From: Chloroflexota bacterium
Lineage (GTDB): Bacteria > Chloroflexota > Dehalococcoidia > Lucifugimonadales > JADFKI01
Assembly (NCBI GenBank): GCA_024648655.1
Contig: JAGGDZ010000398.1
Span: forward strand, 1-8,410
Direction of reading: 5' to 3'
DNA: 8,410 bases
Shown: piece by piece, positions 1 through 5,221 of the stretch
Layout: every line of letters begins with the position of its first letter
Numbering within the stretch: the first letter of the stretch is position 1
Made by a program: the position numbers and the translations under genes
Notes under the pieces: generated by a model
Told to the model about the DNA's origin: nothing
What the model saw: the letters and a program-made list of their open reading frames with translations, nothing else
Database searches by the model: none

Positions 1-721
1 GGCAATCCGACTGGCTGAGCAGAAGATGTGTCCTGTCTATTTCGTCCACGTCAGCGCCGGGGAAGGCGTCCGAGCGGTTGGAGAGGCGCGCACTCAGGGT
101 TTCCCCATATACGGCGAAACACTGCACAACTACGCTTGCTTCAATGCGGAGAACTATCGTGAAGAGTTCGGCATGAAGTACCACACGTACCCGTCACTCA
201 AGTCTCCCGGCGACGCCGATACGCTCTGGCAAGGCTTGCTTGACGGCAGGCTTTCCACTGTCGCAACAGACCTCGTATCGACCACATGGGAGGAGAAGAC
301 CCGCTTCAAGACGGTAGCCGACGTTACGGGCGGACACAACGGAATCGAGACGCGTGTAGGCATCGCTTACACGGAGGGTGTGGTCAGACGAGGCATGTCC
401 TTGCAGAGGTTCGTGGACATCACTTCTGCAAACGCAGCCAAGATTATGGGCCTTTACCCTCGTAAAGGCGTAATCGCGGCAGGCAGCGATGCCGATATCA
501 CCATCATCGACCCAAGCATCAAGGGACCGCTCTCGCTCGATGATCTGCACCTTGAAGATTACAGCATATGGGAAGGCTGGCACATCGAAGGCTGGCCCGT
601 GACCACCCTGTTGCGTGGCAATGTGATGGTAGAGGATCGGAAGCTGGTAGGTGCCCCGTCCACAGGCCAGTTCGTCCGTCGCACGATAGACTCTGAAGTT
701 CTTGCCAGACCTGTTTGCTGA
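1..721 (+). CDS. Dihydropyrimidinase/D-hydantoinase-family amidohydrolase, C-terminal part
   Basis: The gene is open at the left edge: the frame stays open from base 2 (A-I-R-L-A-E-Q-K before the first Met at 26), so the true start lies outside the window. About 239 residues are visible, the second half of a protein family usually 450-490 long. Family members are metal-dependent enzymes that open cyclic amide (hydantoin or dihydropyrimidine) rings in the cytoplasm. Visible landmarks are the metal-ligand His in VHVS (codon 47-49), the segment GETLHNY, the Asp of VATD (codon 269-271) at the place of the catalytic/metal Asp, then HNGIETR and the closing ITSANAAKIMGLYPRKG...GSDADITIIDP, which is the usual amidohydrolase C-terminal barrel/beta-sandwich signature. 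The spacing from His to Asp (74 residues) agrees with H239-D315 of known hydantoinases. The segment after the Asp reads LVSTT instead of the usual HCPF/HCSF, so the substrate may differ. The family is secure; the exact substrate is unknown. Confidence 0.88.
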   Translation, partial: AIRLAEQKMCPVYFVHVSAGEGVRAVGEARTQGFPIYGETLHNYACFNAENYREEFGMKYHTYPSLKSPGDADTLWQGLLDGRLSTVATDLVSTTWEEKTRFKTVADVTGGHNGIETRVGIAYTEGVVRRGMSLQRFVDITSANAAKIMGLYPRKGVIAAGSDADITIIDPSIKGPLSLDDLHLEDYSIWEGWHIEGWPVTTLLRGNVMVEDRKLVGAPSTGQFVRRTIDSEVLARPVC

Positions 722-784
722 CATGACGATGCGATATACTTTCCATGCAATAGCCTAAAAAAGGTGAGCGTTTCAGACGATAAG

Positions 785-790
785 AGGAGG
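785..790 (+). promoter_or_regulatory. Ribosome binding site fixing a TTG start
   Basis: AGGAGG lies 7 nt before the TTG at 798. It is a full-strength Shine-Dalgarno site and is the reason for choosing TTG; no in-frame ATG follows until Met20, which would remove the N-terminal helix of the HbpS/GlcG fold. Confidence 0.8.
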
Positions 791-797
791 AAGAGAA

Positions 798-1214
798 TTG
801 GCAACACTGACATTGAAGGATGCCCATCAGGTAATTGCGGGAGCGCAGGCAAAAATGGACGAGATGGGCGTCAAGCTTACCATTTCTGTCGTTGACGGCA
901 GAGGAGACTTAATAGCGCTTGCCCGCGTTGACGGCGCATCCTGGCGCACACCGTACATATCTCAGGGCAAGGCGGTCGCTTCCGCCACCTGGGGGCTGTC
1001 CAGCGCGGACATGGCTGCCCGCTGGACAGAGCCGATATTCCCAGGCTTTATGGCGCTTCAGGGCGGTCGCTTCATCCCCAGCCAGGGAGCGCTTCCCATT
1101 TACAAGGACGGCGAGCTTGTGGGTGCGGCGGGCGGCAGCGGTGGCACGCCTCAGGAGGATGAGGATTGCGTCCGCGCGGGCATTGAATCCGCGTGCCTAG
1201 CCACAAGCGCCTAG
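798..1214 (+). CDS. HbpS/GlcG-family (DUF336, PduO C-terminal-like) protein
   Basis: This is a 138-residue protein of the HbpS/GlcG family (Pfam Haem_degrading, PF03928), a small alpha/beta fold that oligomerises. Some members bind or degrade heme, while many sit in catabolic operons with no proven role. Seen here: an N-terminal helix (LTLKDAHQVIAGAQAKMDEMG), the strand-turn VVDGRGDLIALARVDGA at residues 31-47, the SQGKAVASATWG segment near 55-66, and the diagnostic C-terminal run GRFIPSQGALPIYKDG, then ELVGAAGGSGGTPQEDEDC at about 90-124. The length is typical for the family, there is no signal peptide, and so it is probably cytoplasmic. It begins at TTG behind a strong AGGAGG. It lies 76 bp after the amidohydrolase on the same strand, so it may share a transcript; a TATACT at 735-740 could instead be a weak own -10 box, but I find no good -35. 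The role next to the amidohydrolase is not known from the sequence. Confidence 0.88.
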   Translation: MATLTLKDAHQVIAGAQAKMDEMGVKLTISVVDGRGDLIALARVDGASWRTPYISQGKAVASATWGLSSADMAARWTEPIFPGFMALQGGRFIPSQGALPIYKDGELVGAAGGSGGTPQEDEDCVRAGIESACLATSA

Positions 1215-1227
1215 CAAACACCCCCTG

Positions 1228-1253
1228 AGGGGCAACTGACAGAGGTTGCCCCT
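1228..1253. terminator. Hairpin between convergent genes, likely shared terminator
   Basis: A perfect 9-bp stem (AGGGGCAAC at 1228-1236 with GTTGCCCCT at 1245-1253) encloses an 8-nt loop, 13 bp after the HbpS-like stop and 22 bp past the Nudix stop on the other strand. The tail on the + side is TATCCTTATCCTT, only moderately T-rich; the - side also lacks a clean U-run. It could act in both directions. Its position between two convergent genes is the main support. Confidence 0.65.
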
Positions 1254-1275
1254 TATCCTTATCCTTCCTATCATA

Positions 1276-1758
1276 TTAGCTCACGTTCCCCACGACCTTG
1301 AACGCATGCGCCGCCAGCACGCGAACGTCTTCCGGCGGCGCAACTGCCATGCCATGCCCCGTTTCTAGCGCGCGTCCGCTCGCCAGCTCATCCTGGATCA
1401 CCCACAGCCAGCCGTCATTGATGGCCTGCGGCGCTCCCACAGGCTTGCAGAAATAGATCATGTCTATGTGCTGGTGCCACCCCTGCACGGGGTCGTCAAT
1501 GTCTTCTATCTCAATAGTGAACGGAGCATGCACTTGCTCCGGGTAGTCGAGGGCAATCGGCGTTCCCGTCGGCACGACCTCTGCCTTCACTCCAGTTTCC
1601 TCTTCAACCTCCCGCAGCACCGCCTGCACCGGATCTTCGTTGGCTTCGATGTGACCACCCGGCGGAAGCCACATCTTCACCTTCGGATGCCAGTGCAGCA
1701 GAGTCGCGTCCTTATGCACTACAAATCCAGTCGCCGTGAAGTGCCGTACTGTTGTCAT
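1276..1758 (-). CDS. Nudix hydrolase
   Basis: This is a 160-residue Nudix-fold hydrolase, an enzyme class that splits nucleoside diphosphates linked to another group and needs Mg2+ or Mn2+. The Nudix box GX5EX7REUXEEXGU is complete: with Met at 1758 as residue 1 it runs from Gly35 (GGHIEANED) through Arg49-Glu50 to EEETGV at 52-57, so all metal-binding glutamates are present. A strand-loop lead-in (FTATGFVVHKDATLLHWHPKVKMWLPPGG) precedes it. I chose the ATG at 1758 because it follows a GAGGAA site by 10 nt and sits one base past the stop of the upstream gene (TAG-A-ATG), a layout that allows translational coupling. Earlier in-frame Met codons at 1779 and 1815 would need up to 56 bp of overlap with that gene. 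The substrate cannot be read from the sequence; the LLHWHPKVKMWLPPGG pattern resembles general NUDIX housecleaning or RppH-like enzymes of unknown specificity. Confidence 0.9.
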   Translation of the reverse strand: MTTVRHFTATGFVVHKDATLLHWHPKVKMWLPPGGHIEANEDPVQAVLREVEEETGVKAEVVPTGTPIALDYPEQVHAPFTIEIEDIDDPVQGWHQHIDMIYFCKPVGAPQAINDGWLWVIQDELASGRALETGHGMAVAPPEDVRVLAAHAFKVVGNVS

Positions 1759-1759
1759 T

Positions 1760-3448
1760 CTAGCTTCGTTCCTCGGCATCGCCGCCTTGCGCTGTGGAGA
1801 GGTATCTCCCGTCATCGCCTGACTCCGACGACGCTCGTCGCAGCCGAGAGCTTACTGTAAGCCGCCTCTTGAATCGCACGATAAGGTATATGACGATTCC
1901 GATAACGATCCACACCGGAATGAATATCACCACCCAGATTGCTACGGTGCCCGCCGCCTGCGCAAAGCCGGACAGCGCGCGAACAGCGGACTTTAGATTT
2001 TCGCCTGCGCTCCAGCCTGAGATCACGAAGCCTTCCGCCTCCTGCACGAAGACCTCGATAGTTGCGGCGCCCTCGACGTTTCCTGCTTCACTTTCGGCAG
2101 AGACTGTGAGGGTGACGGAGAATGGTTCTGGCCGATGATTCAGATACACATGCGTCGTTGTGACCGTAGTCGCGCCTTCTTCAGGAGCGCCGCTCACTGC
2201 CTCGCTCCCGTCGCTGAACTCCCAAGTGTAGCGGTAATTGCTCAGTCCTTTGGGTCGCGTGAACGAGCCTGAGAACTCAACCTCTTCGCCCTCTTTCACG
2301 ACGAGATGTTCACCTGCGAAAACCGAAATTGCGGGCAATTCGGTTACGGTTGCGATAAAGGTGTCCGAACCTTCTACCACGCCCGCATCGCCGCTGCCGT
2401 TCATTGTAACTTCGACGATGAACGGCGATTCGAGGTCGCTTCTGTACTGGTGATGGACCGTGGCTGTTATGCGACCGCCGTCGGGCCTCGGTGCGCTGCT
2501 GCTGCCGTTCTCTACCGTTGAACCGTCCCCGAAATCCCAAGTGAATTTGAAATCGTCTATCCCTTCCGGAGGGTAGAAAGTCGCCCTGAATCGCGCGGCT
2601 TCGCCCACACTGAACGTCCTGTCTTCACCCGCGTCAACGCGCATTTCCTGCGGAGCGAGATTGAGCGATATGTTGATCAGCGAAAACGCAGCCGTTTCTT
2701 CCAGTAGCTTGATACGCCCCAAGTGCGACTCTATCTCCACCTGAAGACGCGCAAGTTCTCGCTGCACTTCCAGCGCGTCTTCCACATCTTCTGCCTTGTC
2801 CAGCAGCTTGATAAGTGCCTCTTCTGTCGCTTTCAGGCTGGTCACGCGCGAACGCAGGTCGTAGTATTCGTCAGTAACATCGGTGCTCGTAGATGCTTCT
2901 GACAGCACATCCACACCCACCTGCCGCATCCACTTCAGTGTGTCGTCCAGCTTAGCCGCAGGCACACGCACCGCGATGAACCCGTAGTGCCTGGAGCTTC
3001 GGTCGGTGCCGACAACCCAGCCGCCGTCCTGCTGCACGCCCTGCGTAATTTCCTCAATGGAAACCGCAACATCGTTCACTTCGAGGGCGAGCTGCACTGT
3101 ACGTACAATGATGCGGTTTTGCGCTACCAGCGCCGCCCGTTCCTCACTGAACTCGCCCAACTGCGAAGCCTCTTCCGACATTCTCAAAGCTTCAGTCTCA
3201 ACTTCTTTGAGGACCACTTTCTCGTCTGTCGCGTGAGCAGCGGCCATCTGTACGGGGGCAGCCGGAGCAGCCATGGCTGCAGGCGCTGCCGTGGCTCTGG
3301 GTGCAGGCGCCGCCATCTGTGGAGCGGCTGGAGCGGCGGCGGAAAATGTGCTGTCTAAAGCCTCGGAAGACGAGCCGCACCCGATCAGTACGGCGACTAT
3401 TAAGGTAGCTGCTACTAACAGTATGTAAATTGTGCCCCTTGTCATCAT
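1760..3448 (-). CDS. DUF4349 lipoprotein with two PKD-type domains and a C-terminal membrane helix
   Basis: This 562-residue envelope protein has no known function. In order: a signal sequence with lipobox L21-I22-G23-Cys24, so Cys24 should be lipidated; an Ala/Pro/Met-rich low-complexity linker (about 36-72); an acidic helical stretch (75-108); a DUF4349 core (about 110-266) starting RIIVRTVQLALEV, with VRVPAAKLDDTLKWM and STDVTDEYYDLRSRV, then a likely coiled coil (about 200-250, KATEEALIKLLDKAEDVEDAL); PKD-like domain 1 (about 271-369, WDFGDGS at 304-310); PKD-like domain 2 (about 371-468, WEFSDGS at 409-415, ending in THVYLNHRPEPFSVTLTV); then a GWSAGENLKSAVRAL segment, a membrane helix (about 500-525) and a basic RFKRR stop-transfer with a short hydrophilic tail. 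Lipid anchor and helix should tether both ends to the membrane with the domains outside. Start: GGAGG (3454-3458) precedes two adjacent ATGs at 3448 and 3445; spacing (5 or 8 nt) slightly favours the second. Domain calls are by eye. Confidence 0.85.
   Translation of the reverse strand: MMTRGTIYILLVAATLIVAVLIGCGSSSEALDSTFSAAAPAAPQMAAPAPRATAAPAAMAAPAAPVQMAAAHATDEKVVLKEVETEALRMSEEASQLGEFSEERAALVAQNRIIVRTVQLALEVNDVAVSIEEITQGVQQDGGWVVGTDRSSRHYGFIAVRVPAAKLDDTLKWMRQVGVDVLSEASTSTDVTDEYYDLRSRVTSLKATEEALIKLLDKAEDVEDALEVQRELARLQVEIESHLGRIKLLEETAAFSLINISLNLAPQEMRVDAGEDRTFSVGEAARFRATFYPPEGIDDFKFTWDFGDGSTVENGSSSAPRPDGGRITATVHHQYRSDLESPFIVEVTMNGSGDAGVVEGSDTFIATVTELPAISVFAGEHLVVKEGEEVEFSGSFTRPKGLSNYRYTWEFSDGSEAVSGAPEEGATTVTTTHVYLNHRPEPFSVTLTVSAESEAGNVEGAATIEVFVQEAEGFVISGWSAGENLKSAVRALSGFAQAAGTVAIWVVIFIPVWIVIGIVIYLIVRFKRRLTVSSRLRRASSESGDDGRYLSTAQGGDAEERS
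1769..1774 (-). promoter_or_regulatory. Ribosome binding site for the Nudix gene
   Basis: On the minus strand GAGGAA lies 10 nt before ATG 1758, inside the last codons of the upstream lipoprotein gene. It supports the shorter Nudix start over the Met codons at 1779 and 1815. Confidence 0.6.
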
Positions 3449-3453
3449 TCAAT

Positions 3454-3458
3454 CCTCC
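3454..3458 (-). promoter_or_regulatory. Ribosome binding site for the DUF4349 lipoprotein
   Basis: GGAGG on the minus strand lies 5 nt before ATG 3448 and 8 nt before ATG 3445. It serves either start; the choice changes the protein by one Met only. Confidence 0.7.
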
Positions 3459-3534
3459 ATCGACTTCAAACTAACTTTAACACAATTGATCTTTGGAAGA
3501 AGCACGCTCAAGGCGTCTCTCTACACTTCTAACG

Positions 3535-3549
3535 AATGACACAGTCATT
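3535..3549. repeat. 15-bp dyad AATGAC-ACA-GTCATT, possible operator
   Basis: These are perfect 6-bp arms around a 3-bp centre. The symmetry continues weakly outward (AAC at 3531-3533 opposite GTT at 3552-3554, with a one-base offset). It lies about 87 bp upstream of the lipoprotein start and 240 bp upstream of the MFS start. A short dyad of this shape could be a regulator site, or form a small hairpin in RNA. I cannot name a regulator. Confidence 0.4.
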
Positions 3550-3562
3550 TTGTTCCATCTTT

Positions 3563-3589
3563 CTCTCATGTGTTTTGAAGCTCTCATGT
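3563..3589. repeat. Direct repeat CTCTCATGT, two copies 18 bp apart
   Basis: The copies are at 3563-3571 and 3581-3589. They stand next to the dyad at 3535-3549 in the divergent promoter region. Two 9-bp copies may be chance in a CT-rich stretch, but the location is one where binding sites are expected. Confidence 0.35.
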
Positions 3590-3693
3590 CATGAAGTTTT
3601 ACTTCTCGACAGAATTATCTCATATTGGTGCTTCTTCCCACACGGAAATTCTGCGTGTGCAGCCTTCTGACAGTCCCATAACGGAACATTGCC

Positions 3694-3722
3694 TTGACAA
3701 TACGGTGCGCGGATGTCAACAT
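3694..3722 (+). promoter_or_regulatory. Possible promoter for the MFS gene
   Basis: TTGACA at 3694-3699 matches the -35 consensus fully. Seventeen bases later CAACAT (3717-3722) matches TATAAT at three positions, including A2 and T6. A start near 3729 would give a leader of about 60 nt. The -10 box is weak, so this is tentative. Confidence 0.35.
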
Positions 3723-3789
3723 CGCCCTGTGCGCGGCCCATATCCGTGTACACCGCCATCGAATCACGACATGAAAGGCAAAGCCACAC

Positions 3790-5097
3790 ATGCGTCACCC
3801 CCACAGCCCTGCCGACGAGCAACACGAACACGACCAAGAAGGCGAACATGACCACAGTCACCACTCACACGGCATTCGAGGCAGGGGCGGCTTCATAATT
3901 TCCGGATTGACCGGCGGGCATGGGGTCTTCCACTGGTTCACCCAAAGCTTCATCGCTATGCTTCCTGAAGTTCAAGCGGCTTTCGCACTGAGTGGAGTGG
4001 GCGTAGGAGGCATTACCTCAATTAGAGAGTTGGTGTCCGGGTTAGTAACGCTCCCGGGAGGCATAATCGCCGATGCCTTGAGAAAACACTGGGGGCTTGT
4101 CCTTGCGCTGTGCATGGCTTTCTTCGGAATCGGCTGGCTGATTATCGGCATCGCACCTCACTACTACGTGCTGCTGTTCGGCATGGCAGTCGTTGCGCTT
4201 GCGGCGTCCATCTGGCACCTGCCCGCAATGGCGTCCCTGTCACACCACTTCTCGCATCGGAAAGGGACTGCGCTATCATTCCATGGCGTGGGCGGTCAGA
4301 TTGGTGATGTTCTTGCCCCTCCGGTTACGGGATTCCTGCTGGGATTTCTCGTCTGGCGCGAGATTATCAGCATATATGCGGCTATTCCCATATTCCTCGC
4401 CTTCCTCGTCTATTGGGCGTTCAAGAACATCGGCAGAACCGGCGAAGATGAAAGCGCTGACGGGCGCGCAGGTCAGATGCAGGCGACGAGGCGCGTCCTA
4501 CGCAATCCCATCCTTTGGATCGTCGCATTCGTCGGTGGCATCAGAGGAATGGCATTTATTGGCTTGATAACCTTCTTCACCATATTTCTCGATGACCTCG
4601 GCATGACTCCATTCGTCAGAAATCTGCATTTCGGATTACTGCTTGCGATCGGCATCGTGTCCACACCCGTAGTGGGTTGGTTGTCGGACATTTTCGGAAG
4701 GAAGGCCGTGCTGGTGCCCGGTCTTCTCCTTCTGGCAGTGCTGTCGTATCTGCTCGGCAACTCAGGCGTCGGCGTCGCTCTGATAGTGATAGTCGCCCTG
4801 ATGGGTACATTCTTGTACGGCGACCAGCCCATCCTCACAGCACTCGCGCTCGATGTAGTGGGTGATCAAGTGCCTACGACGGTCCTAGGCATCCTGTCGC
4901 TCGAACGCTTCCTGCTCAGCGCGGCGTCTCCAATCATTGCCGGCGTGCTGTATGATAATGGCTTCACTTTCGGCGGCATTGACCTCACCGGTCCTCAAGC
5001 TACATTCACCTATGTTGCCTTGCTTTTCGTGATAGGCGGGCTAATTCTGCTTTTTACTCCGCTGCCGCGTCCTACTCATTCCGCAGACCACCACTGA
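3790..5097 (+). CDS. MFS transporter with histidine-rich N-terminal tail
   Basis: This 435-residue inner-membrane carrier belongs to the major facilitator superfamily. About 12 hydrophobic segments can be followed from residue 35 to 423, in two halves joined by a charged central loop (about 213-237, RTGEDESADGRAGQMQATRR). The MFS loop 2-3 motif appears as GGIIADALRKHWG (90-102) and its second-half copy as GWLSDIFGRK (296-305). The first half begins GGHGVFHWFTQSFIAMLPE, reminiscent of fosmidomycin-resistance-type and related carriers, but the substrate cannot be assigned. The N-terminal 28 residues hold nine His and seven Asp/Glu, and the C-terminus ends HSADHH; both ends should lie in the cytoplasm and could bind a metal ion. 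The start is bounded by an in-frame TGA at 3772-3774, and only a weak ribosome site (AAAGG near 3774-3778) precedes ATG 3790. A later start (TTG at about 3907) would drop the His tail. The gene stands alone between two promoter regions. Confidence 0.88.
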   Translation: MRHPHSPADEQHEHDQEGEHDHSHHSHGIRGRGGFIISGLTGGHGVFHWFTQSFIAMLPEVQAAFALSGVGVGGITSIRELVSGLVTLPGGIIADALRKHWGLVLALCMAFFGIGWLIIGIAPHYYVLLFGMAVVALAASIWHLPAMASLSHHFSHRKGTALSFHGVGGQIGDVLAPPVTGFLLGFLVWREIISIYAAIPIFLAFLVYWAFKNIGRTGEDESADGRAGQMQATRRVLRNPILWIVAFVGGIRGMAFIGLITFFTIFLDDLGMTPFVRNLHFGLLLAIGIVSTPVVGWLSDIFGRKAVLVPGLLLLAVLSYLLGNSGVGVALIVIVALMGTFLYGDQPILTALALDVVGDQVPTTVLGILSLERFLLSAASPIIAGVLYDNGFTFGGIDLTGPQATFTYVALLFVIGGLILLFTPLPRPTHSADHH

Positions 5098-5115
5098 TCA
5101 TTGGGACGCGAGTTG

Positions 5116-5150
5116 TGGGCATTACCGATGGGCATTACCCAATGGGATAC
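5116..5150. repeat. Direct repeats TGGGCATTACC upstream of leuB
   Basis: An exact 11-bp unit occurs at 5116-5126 and 5129-5139, 13 bp apart, and a reduced third copy TGGG-ATAC follows at 5143-5150. The second copy overlaps the likely -35 region of the leuB promoter. Tandem sites of this kind are typical regulator targets; the regulator is unknown. Confidence 0.5.
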
Positions 5151-5164
5151 AAAAGGCATATAAT
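5135..5164 (+). promoter_or_regulatory. Promoter of the leuB unit
   Basis: TATAAT at 5159-5164 is a perfect -10 box. TTACCC at 5135-5140, 18 bp upstream, matches three of six -35 positions. Transcription would start near 5171, giving a leader of about 50 nt before leuB. The poor -35 box and the overlapping repeats suggest a regulated promoter. Confidence 0.6.
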
Positions 5165-5178
5165 ATCCTGTAATATCC
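5161..5178. repeat. Direct repeat TAATATCC at the leuB -10 region
   Basis: The copies are at 5161-5168 and 5171-5178, exactly 10 bp (one helical turn) apart. The first overlaps the -10 box and the second the expected transcription start. They could be a binding site or a duplicated -10-like element. Confidence 0.45.
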
Positions 5179-5210
5179 CGTGAGATCACACGCGCTTAAA
5201 TCACATCTAT

Positions 5211-5215
5211 GGGAG
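5211..5215 (+). promoter_or_regulatory. Ribosome binding site fixing the leuB start
   Basis: GGGAG lies 6 nt before ATG 5222. It supports this start over the in-frame GTG at 5180, which would add 14 residues with no family match and sits at the edge of the expected transcript start. Confidence 0.65.
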
Positions 5216-5221
5216 TTATCC

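Larger units (their letters stand above)
3449..3789. other. Divergent intergenic region, 341 bp, no gene seen
   Basis: This region separates the leftward lipoprotein-Nudix unit from the rightward MFS gene and must hold promoters for both. I see no convincing protein in either strand: the short open frames inside it have no good ribosome site and no recognisable content. It is visibly more AT-rich in its left half (3461-3630) than the flanking genes. It contains a 15-bp dyad at 3535-3549, a 9-bp direct repeat at 3563-3571 and 3581-3589, a small 6-bp inverted repeat (CACACG/CGTGTG at 3639-3644 and 3654-3659), and a consensus TTGACA at 3694. Confidence 0.7.

Noticed and set aside
194..724. A 176-codon open frame on the minus strand under the amidohydrolase gene.
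   Set aside because: It lies antisense to a gene with clear family motifs, has no ribosome site and its translation has no recognisable features.
715..740. Own promoter for the HbpS-like gene (TATACT at 735-740).
   Set aside because: No acceptable -35 box occurs at 16-18 bp; the gene may simply be cotranscribed with the amidohydrolase.
3639..3659. Small hairpin CACACG/CGTGTG as an ncRNA or terminator.
   Set aside because: The 6-bp stem with a 9-nt loop and no T-run is within what chance gives in this length.
3589..3864. A 91-codon minus-strand frame spanning the intergenic region and the start of the MFS gene.
   Set aside because: It starts inside the MFS coding sequence opposite the His-rich tail, has no ribosome site and shows no family content.
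5099..5144. Inverted repeat CATTGGG (5099-5105) and CCCAATG (5138-5144) as a terminator for the MFS gene.
   Set aside because: The arms are 7 bp with a 32-nt gap and no T-run follows; the right arm lies within the leuB promoter. It is too weak to call.
5171..5221. A leucine attenuator, leader peptide or T-box upstream of leuB.
   Set aside because: The leader is only about 50 nt, without a Leu-rich small frame, a stem-loop pair or a T-box motif.
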